DNA of 21,783 nucleotides. Origin: a virus. Position 1 is the first letter of the stretch; each line of letters opens with the position of its first letter. The notes under the pieces were generated by a model. It was not told the origin of the DNA. It saw nothing but the letters and a program-made list of their open reading frames with translations, and did no database searches. A program made the translations under genes and the position numbers. Location: the IMG/VR virus record IMGVR_UViG_3300046516_000238, positions 1 through 21,783 of that record; one strand, written 5' to 3'. Below, in pieces: positions 20,945-21,783 of this stretch.

Positions 20945-21783
20945 CCTTGGACCACCCCTACGCTGCGCTCGGTACGAGAAACAGTTCGTGGTGAAATAAC
21001 CACCTCGCTTGGCCGCGCCATATTTGTCGGCAATAGCGTCCTGCGCGTCATCGCTGATGCGCAGGCGGCGCTTGCGCATCTTGTCATGCGTTACATCGAT
21101 TGGTTAGCGTTGCAGTTTCTTCCAGATACCGCAGAGACTGAATGGTTAGACAGGCACGGTGCTATCTGGCTGACCAACGCCGATGGTACATTTGGCCGAA
21201 AGTCAGCCAGTCTGGCTCAAGGGTCTGCGACAGTAACAGGTGTACCGGGTACTGTCGTGCCTGCGGCAACACAATTGAATAGCGGCGATTTTAATTATGA
21301 GACGTTATCGCAAATTGAGATCGGGACCATTGAAACGCCGATTGATATTCGCGCCCTCAATCCGGGTCTTCTCGGAAATCTGGAGAACGGTTCTCCGCTT
21401 GGTTTTGTCAACCCTCTTCCCAATGTCGATGATATAGCCTTTGTCGTAGAACTAACTGGCGGAACGGATGATGAAACAGATGAAGAGTTACGTGCCCGCA
21501 TCCTTCAGCGCATCCGCGAAACACCCATGGGTGGTGATGCTAAGGACTACGAGCAATGGATTCTCGCGGTCCCCGGTGTCACCAGAGCGTGGTGCTACCC
21601 GCTGGAAATGGGCATCGGCACCGTAACTGTCCGTTTTTGTATGGATGACGTGCGGGCCGATAATCACGGTATTCCCAATGAAGACGATATTATAGCGGTA
21701 GAGCAATATCTCGCCACGACCAGACCGGTTACGGTCAAGGATCTCTTTGTCGAAGCACCGATCCCGCAACCAATGTCGATAAC
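20942..21783 (+). CDS. Baseplate protein gp47 / J-like, 3' end outside the window
   Basis: The frame is open from 20930 to the last base, giving at least 280 codons from the ATT at 20942. The product starts PWTTPTLRSVRETVRGEITT, then MRYIDWLALQFLPDTAETEW and LDRHGAIW, and has the family hallmark ELTGGTDDETDEELRARILQ followed by YEQWILAVPGVTRAW. These match the Mu gp47 / P2 J baseplate wedge family. The protein joins hub, wedge and tail fibres, and is usually about 350-380 residues, so about 80-100 residues are missing. The first ATG is at codon 49, inside the conserved N-terminus, so it cannot be the true start. ATT is the best start given the Shine-Dalgarno. Read-through of the gp46 TAA in the same frame is an alternative. 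Confidence 0.85.
   Translation, partial: MPWTTPTLRSVRETVRGEITTSLGRAIFVGNSVLRVIADAQAALAHLVMRYIDWLALQFLPDTAETEWLDRHGAIWLTNADGTFGRKSASLAQGSATVTGVPGTVVPAATQLNSGDFNYETLSQIEIGTIETPIDIRALNPGLLGNLENGSPLGFVNPLPNVDDIAFVVELTGGTDDETDEELRARILQRIRETPMGGDAKDYEQWILAVPGVTRAWCYPLEMGIGTVTVRFCMDDVRADNHGIPNEDDIIAVEQYLATTRPVTVKDLFVEAPIPQPMSI

Noticed and set aside
1-21783. Diversity-generating retroelement, anti-CRISPR or defence genes
   Set aside because: No reverse transcriptase, template/variable repeat pair or non-structural cargo was seen apart from the HNH gene.

Overview
The window holds one side of the late, structural region of a tailed phage or prophage. Every supportable gene is on the + strand. Genes are packed almost end to end, and many stop/start pairs overlap as ATGA or TGATG, which suggests one long late operon. 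No promoter, integrase, repressor, tRNA, rRNA or CRISPR array is visible, and no stretch above 300 bases lacks a gene. The virus is a contractile-tailed (myovirus) chimera: the head module is HK97-like (S78-type protease, HK97-fold capsid, HK97-type portal), while the tail module follows phage Mu (gp37/gp38-like, L, M, 41/42, tape measure, P, gp45, gp46, gp47, with N displaced). The moderately GC-rich composition and overall style would fit a phage of a Gram-negative, perhaps alphaproteobacterial, host, but the host cannot be fixed from this sequence.

Head region (1-8022). After the last 16 codons of an unidentified gene comes a fused prohead protease-major capsid protein with a plausible internal start for free capsid protein. 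A strong hairpin follows. Next are two small proteins sharing a short sequence module (one with an IPT/TIG-like Ig domain, one coiled coil), then the portal, placed after the capsid gene instead of before it. A collagen-like protein with about 94 Gly-X-Y triplets and two carbohydrate-binding-like modules sits between the portal and the gp6-like head-tail connector. A basic protein of unknown role and a head-closure candidate complete the head.

Tail region (8019-21783). A probable tail terminator and a DUF2635/gp38-like protein precede the contractile sheath. An HNH endonuclease gene is wedged between sheath and tube. The tail assembly chaperone carries a textbook -1 frameshift site (T TTT TTC plus a downstream stem-loop). 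Two tandem paralogous tape-measure-like genes follow, the second carrying an intact M23 peptidase domain. The baseplate consists of a gpP-like hub, a gp45-like spike with a long Gly/Leu/Ser-rich extension, a PAAR-like tip, a gpN-like protein split into two genes, a gp46-like protein and a gp47/J-like protein. The last gene appears to begin at a rare ATT codon behind a perfect Shine-Dalgarno and runs off the window.

No wholly new system is evident. The most unusual items are the head/tail chimera with its rearranged gene order, the collagen/carbohydrate-binding protein in the head cluster, the duplicated tape measure, the split and displaced gpN, the Gly/Leu-rich spike extension, the ATT start, and the clear frameshift signal.
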